The notes under the pieces: generated by a model
The model's database searches: none
Seen by the model: the letters and a program-made list of their open reading frames with translations, nothing else
Told to the model about the DNA's origin: nothing
Shown here: piece after piece, positions 61,424 through 64,000 of the stretch
How positions within the stretch are numbered: position 1 is the stretch's first letter
Layout of the letters: each line of letters starts with the position of its first letter
Made by a program: the position numbers and the translations under genes
Assembly (NCBI RefSeq): GCF_000015165.1
Contig: NC_009485.1
Coordinates: 3,491,501 to 3,555,500 of the forward strand
Direction: 5' to 3'
Length of the DNA: 64,000 nucleotides
From: Bradyrhizobium sp. BTAi1
GTDB taxonomy: Bacteria > Pseudomonadota > Alphaproteobacteria > Rhizobiales > Xanthobacteraceae

Positions 61424-62331
61424 GTGATGGCACGCTGCGCCGCGCGCCCAGGACCGAGCTGATGGCCCTGGCAGAGGGACTCCGGCCCGAGCTGCATCGC
61501 TATTGCGCGCGCCTGATGGGCTCGGTGGTCGACGGCGAGGACGTGGTGCAGGACACTCTGGCGAAGGCTCTGGTGGCGGTGGACGATATAAAGGAGATCA
61601 CGATGCTGCGCAGCTGGCTGTTCCGCATCGCGCATAATCGCGCACTGGACCTGCTGAGAAGCCGCGCGATCCGGGCTGCCGAACCGATCGAAGCGGCCGA
61701 CGACATCGCCGATGACGCCGCAGCCGACTCTTTGGAGCGCATGATGCGCGACGAGGCGATCAGGACGGCCGTCTCGCGTTTCGCGCAGCTTCCGATCCCT
61801 CAGCGGAGCATTCTGATCTTGAAGGATGTCCTCGACGAGCCGCTCGCCGACATCGCGGCTCTGCTTGATCTCACGGTCGACTCGGTGAAGGCCCATCTCG
61901 CCCGCGCCCGCGCGCGGCTCTCGGAGATCAACGCCAAGGCGGGGGCGCGGCCCGCGGCGCAAGTGACGTCCGAGCTCGTGGCCCAGTATGTGACCCTGTT
62001 CAACCAGCGAGACTGGGATGGCCTGCGCGCGCTGCTGGCCCACGACGTCAAACTGCAGCAGTCCGGTCATCCCATCCGGATCGGCTCGGCTGATGTCGGC
62101 ATGTTCTTCGGCATCTATGCCGGGGTCGGGGGCGTGTGGCTGGCGCCCGCCTGGCTCGAGGGCCGGGAGGTGATCGCCGTGTTCGAACGCAGCGATGATC
62201 AGACGCCCGGCTACGTCATGTGGCTCGACTGGCGCGACGGCAAGATCAGTTACATCCGCGACTATCGCTACGTCCGCTATGTCATCGCCGACGCCGAGCT
62301 GGTGCTCGGACCGCTTGCTCACATAGCTTGA
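61420..62331 (+). CDS. ECF sigma factor with C-terminal SnoaL-like domain
   Basis: A 303-residue sigma factor. Region 2 has GEDVVQDTLAKALVAV and LRSWLFRIAHNRALDLLR; region 4 has LPIPQRSILILKDVLDEPLADIAALLD and VKAHLARARARL. A SnoaL-like domain fills residues 185-300 (LVAQYVTLFNQRDWDGLRALLA), typical of the SigJ/ECF41-like classes. TTG 61420 is chosen as start because it overlaps the SDR stop and follows GGAAGGA. The SDR partner is a typical co-regulated gene of this class. Confidence 0.87.
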   Translation: MSDGTLRRAPRTELMALAEGLRPELHRYCARLMGSVVDGEDVVQDTLAKALVAVDDIKEITMLRSWLFRIAHNRALDLLRSRAIRAAEPIEAADDIADDAAADSLERMMRDEAIRTAVSRFAQLPIPQRSILILKDVLDEPLADIAALLDLTVDSVKAHLARARARLSEINAKAGARPAAQVTSELVAQYVTLFNQRDWDGLRALLAHDVKLQQSGHPIRIGSADVGMFFGIYAGVGGVWLAPAWLEGREVIAVFERSDDQTPGYVMWLDWRDGKISYIRDYRYVRYVIADAELVLGPLAHIA

Positions 62332-62346
62332 CCAGCGACTGGTACA

Positions 62347-62778
62347 TCACATCCCAGGCGGCATCTTGTCGAACACCGGAAGCTCGCTGGACGGGGCATC
62401 CCAACTCGGCGCCCGCATCGCCCAGACGTGCATCTGCGGCTTGAACACTTCAAGGTCATCCAGGCTCGATGCCCGGAGGAACAGAAGGCCGGGCATCGCC
62501 GGGTTCTTCGAGAACACCGGTGCGCCGCATTCCGGGCAGAACGCGCGCGTCACGAGATTGCCGCTGGCCGACGGCCGGACATAGGCCTTCGTCTCCCCTG
62601 TGATGGCGATCTCATCCGCTGAAACCGCGAGGTGGGATGAATGCCCGGTGCCGCTGGTGCGCCGGCAGTCTTCGCAATGGCAGTGGCCCGCCATCATGGG
62701 CTCAGCGCTGCAGGTATAGCGGACGCTGCCGCAGAGGCAGCCGCCGGAAAATGTCGTCGTCAAGGCGTGGGCTCCCAT
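62347..62778 (-). CDS. GFA-family (glutathione-dependent formaldehyde-activating-like) protein
   Basis: A 143-residue zinc protein with the Cys-rich pattern GGCLCGSVRY, HCHCEDCRR and AFCPECGAPVF, all seven expected ligands present. The family is named for Gfa, but most members have no shown formaldehyde activity. It is divergent from the TetR gene across a 28-bp palindrome, so it is a likely target of that regulator. Confidence 0.9.
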   Translation of the reverse strand: MGAHALTTTFSGGCLCGSVRYTCSAEPMMAGHCHCEDCRRTSGTGHSSHLAVSADEIAITGETKAYVRPSASGNLVTRAFCPECGAPVFSKNPAMPGLLFLRASSLDDLEVFKPQMHVWAMRAPSWDAPSSELPVFDKMPPGM

Positions 62779-62815
62779 TCGAGATTTGTTGATGGACCTC
62801 CACTGATGCCTTCCG

Positions 62816-62843
62816 GCAGAATATGTTCAAGAACATATTCTGC
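62816..62843. promoter_or_regulatory. 28-bp palindromic operator, probable TetR site
   Basis: GCAGAATATGTTC and GAACATATTCTGC are perfect 13-bp arms around AA. The site lies between the divergent GFA and TetR genes, 35 bases before the TetR start. Confidence 0.82.
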
Positions 62844-62878
62844 GCTGGTGCTAGTGCTGCGACCGGAGGCGTCTCACC

Positions 62879-63484
62879 TTGCCCTATCGACCGGAACACA
62901 AGGCGGAAACACGCGCACGTATCGTCGAGAATGCGCGCCTGCTCTTCAACCGGCATGGTTATGACAACGTGACCATCGACATGGTGATGGAGGCTGCGTC
63001 GCTCACGCGTGGCGGATTCTACGGTCATTTCCGAAACAAGCAGGAGCTGTTCGCAGCGGCGGTGGCCAGCTTCCTGATGGGCCGCGGCGCGCGCTGGCGC
63101 GCCGAGGCCGGCGTCAATCCTGCCGACCCGGCGCTGGAGGATGCTGCAAACATGCTCCGCAGCTATCTTTCGCCCGCGCATCTCGATGATCTCGAAGGCC
63201 AATGCCCGATGATCGCCCTGCCGTCGGATGTCGCAAGAGCGGAGCCGCAGGTTCAGACGGCCTATCAGCACCTGCTGCAGGCCATGATCGGACTTTACGA
63301 GCGGTCCATGCCCGAGACCCGTGAAGACCGCCGTACGACCGCCCTGGCACTTGCGGCGCTGAGCGTCGGCGGGATGGTTCTCGCCCGGACGATTCCCGAC
63401 GCGGCGCTTGCCGCCGAGGTCCGCGACGCCGCGTTCAGGAAGGCGCTCGGGATGCTGTCGCTGAATGCGAAGATGGCCGGCTGA
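62879..63484 (+). CDS. TetR-family transcriptional regulator
   Basis: A 201-residue regulator. The DNA-binding domain is RARIVENARLLFNRHGYDNVTIDMVM, then LTRGGFYGHFRNKQELFAAAV. The rest is a TetR_C-type ligand domain. The start is TTG 62879 after a GGAGGCG site; no ATG gives the complete domain. A palindrome upstream is its probable operator, so it is likely autoregulated and represses the GFA gene. Confidence 0.9.
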   Translation: MPYRPEHKAETRARIVENARLLFNRHGYDNVTIDMVMEAASLTRGGFYGHFRNKQELFAAAVASFLMGRGARWRAEAGVNPADPALEDAANMLRSYLSPAHLDDLEGQCPMIALPSDVARAEPQVQTAYQHLLQAMIGLYERSMPETREDRRTTALALAALSVGGMVLARTIPDAALAAEVRDAAFRKALGMLSLNAKMAG

Positions 63485-63611
63485 AGCTTGAACCTGCTGT
63501 CGCAAGCCGTGCTTCGGCGAAAACCCCCCGCTTCACATCCTTGTGTCGTTTAGGAAGGAGCGGGGGCTGGTAGCTCCGATCCCCGAAGCTCGAGCACAGC
63601 TGGGAATGATC

Positions 63612-64000
63612 TCAGCTGGCGAAGCTCGCCTTGATTTCGGCCGCGACTGTGGCGGCGTTCTCGTCGAGAACGAAATGGCCGGCATCGAGCCAGACGAGGC
63701 GGGCGTCGGGCAGATCGGCGAGGTAGGCCTCGGCGCCGGCGGGGACGAAGAACGGATCGTTCTTGCCCCACACGATCAACGTCTTCGGGCGGTGGTTGCG
63801 GAAGGCCTGGTGCCAGCTGTCGTAGAGCGCGACGTTGGTCTTTGTAATCCTCAAGCAGATTCAGATGCGCTTTACCGTGGCCGCCACGGTCGAGCAGCGC
63901 CTGATCGTGCGTCCAATTGTCGGGACTGATGGCTTCGACATTGCGGGCGCCGACCTGATACTGGTACTTGGTCGTGTCTGCGGAAAGAAGCCCGCGGGCG
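63612..64000 (-). pseudogene. Alpha/beta hydrolase, frameshifted and cut by the window end
   Basis: Downstream part (63612-63840 region) reads TNVALYDSWHQAFRNHRP, KTLIVWGKNDPFF and DAGHFVLDE, giving the acid and histidine of an alpha/beta hydrolase. The upstream part in another frame reads SADTTKYQYQVGARNVEAIS to LLEDYK. One extra base near 63838-63844 separates them. The gene begins beyond base 64000. It may be a real lesion or a sequence error. Confidence 0.75.

Overview
The window is high-GC DNA from an alphaproteobacterium. The small hypothetical proteins and the gene families suggest Bradyrhizobium, Afipia, Rhodopseudomonas or a close relative; this is inference, because no rRNA or housekeeping marker is present. 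It begins inside a large integrative-conjugative-element (ICE) type module, and genes run off both ends. No tRNA, rRNA, CRISPR array, integrase or intact insertion sequence was recognised.

Region 1 (1-21993) is the processing and replication half of the conjugative module: a strawberry-notch type helicase (5' truncated), a Toprim protein, DUF2493 and DUF736 proteins, small accessory genes with an SRAP/YedK peptidase and an XRE regulator, a frameshifted DUF2285 gene, an AlpA-like HTH protein, a RepA-type initiator followed by three 18-bp iterons, DUF2840, a TraF peptidase, a lytic transglycosylase, a DUF3363 relaxase, an alpha/beta hydrolase, an unusual ribbon-helix-helix/MFS fusion, the TraG coupling ATPase and a free-standing ribbon-helix-helix protein. 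Two intergenic gaps (4422-4499, 6564-6628) carry nested inverted repeats.

Region 2 (21990-29631) looks like nickel cargo set between the ribbon-helix-helix gene and trbB: a NiCoT nickel/cobalt permease, two ABC-2/DUF3526 permeases, their ATPase and a TonB-dependent receptor. Two exact NikR-type operators (GTATGA-N16-TCATAC) precede the NiCoT gene and sit between the ATPase and receptor genes. Region 3 (29948-39311) is a complete, translationally coupled trbBCDEJKLFGI-DUF2274 set for a P-type type IV secretion system.

Region 4 (39368-59858) is the most interesting part. An ECF sigma factor (SigF-like) and its membrane anti-sigma NrsF sit inside a block of operons that share the promoter GTAACC-N16-CGAA (six exact copies plus one with N15, each upstream of an operon). 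These promoters precede: a metallophosphoesterase/radical-SAM fusion; a divergent operon of a phosphonate-type ABC importer (PhnD, PhnE, PhnC), two glycosyltransferases of the rSAM/selenodomain or arsenosugar-associated families, a TVP38/DedA membrane protein, a mercuric-reductase-like and a SelD-N-like flavoprotein, sigF and nrsF; a thioredoxin plus CcdA pair; a bufferin-1 operon (bufA1 B C D); a DUF302 gene; a bufferin-2 operon (bufA2 B C plus an HExxH protease); and a second nrsF. This reads as one metal-stress regulon that joins copper-binding bufferin peptides, periplasmic thiol redox proteins and an apparently undescribed radical-SAM/glycosyltransferase/importer pathway. A decayed third nrsF fragment lies at 60469-60610.

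Region 5 (60659-64000) is ordinary accessory or chromosomal content: an SDR plus ECF-sigma pair, a GFA-family protein and a divergent TetR regulator around a 28-bp palindrome, and the frameshifted, window-truncated end of an alpha/beta hydrolase gene. The ICE boundary on the right is not visible.
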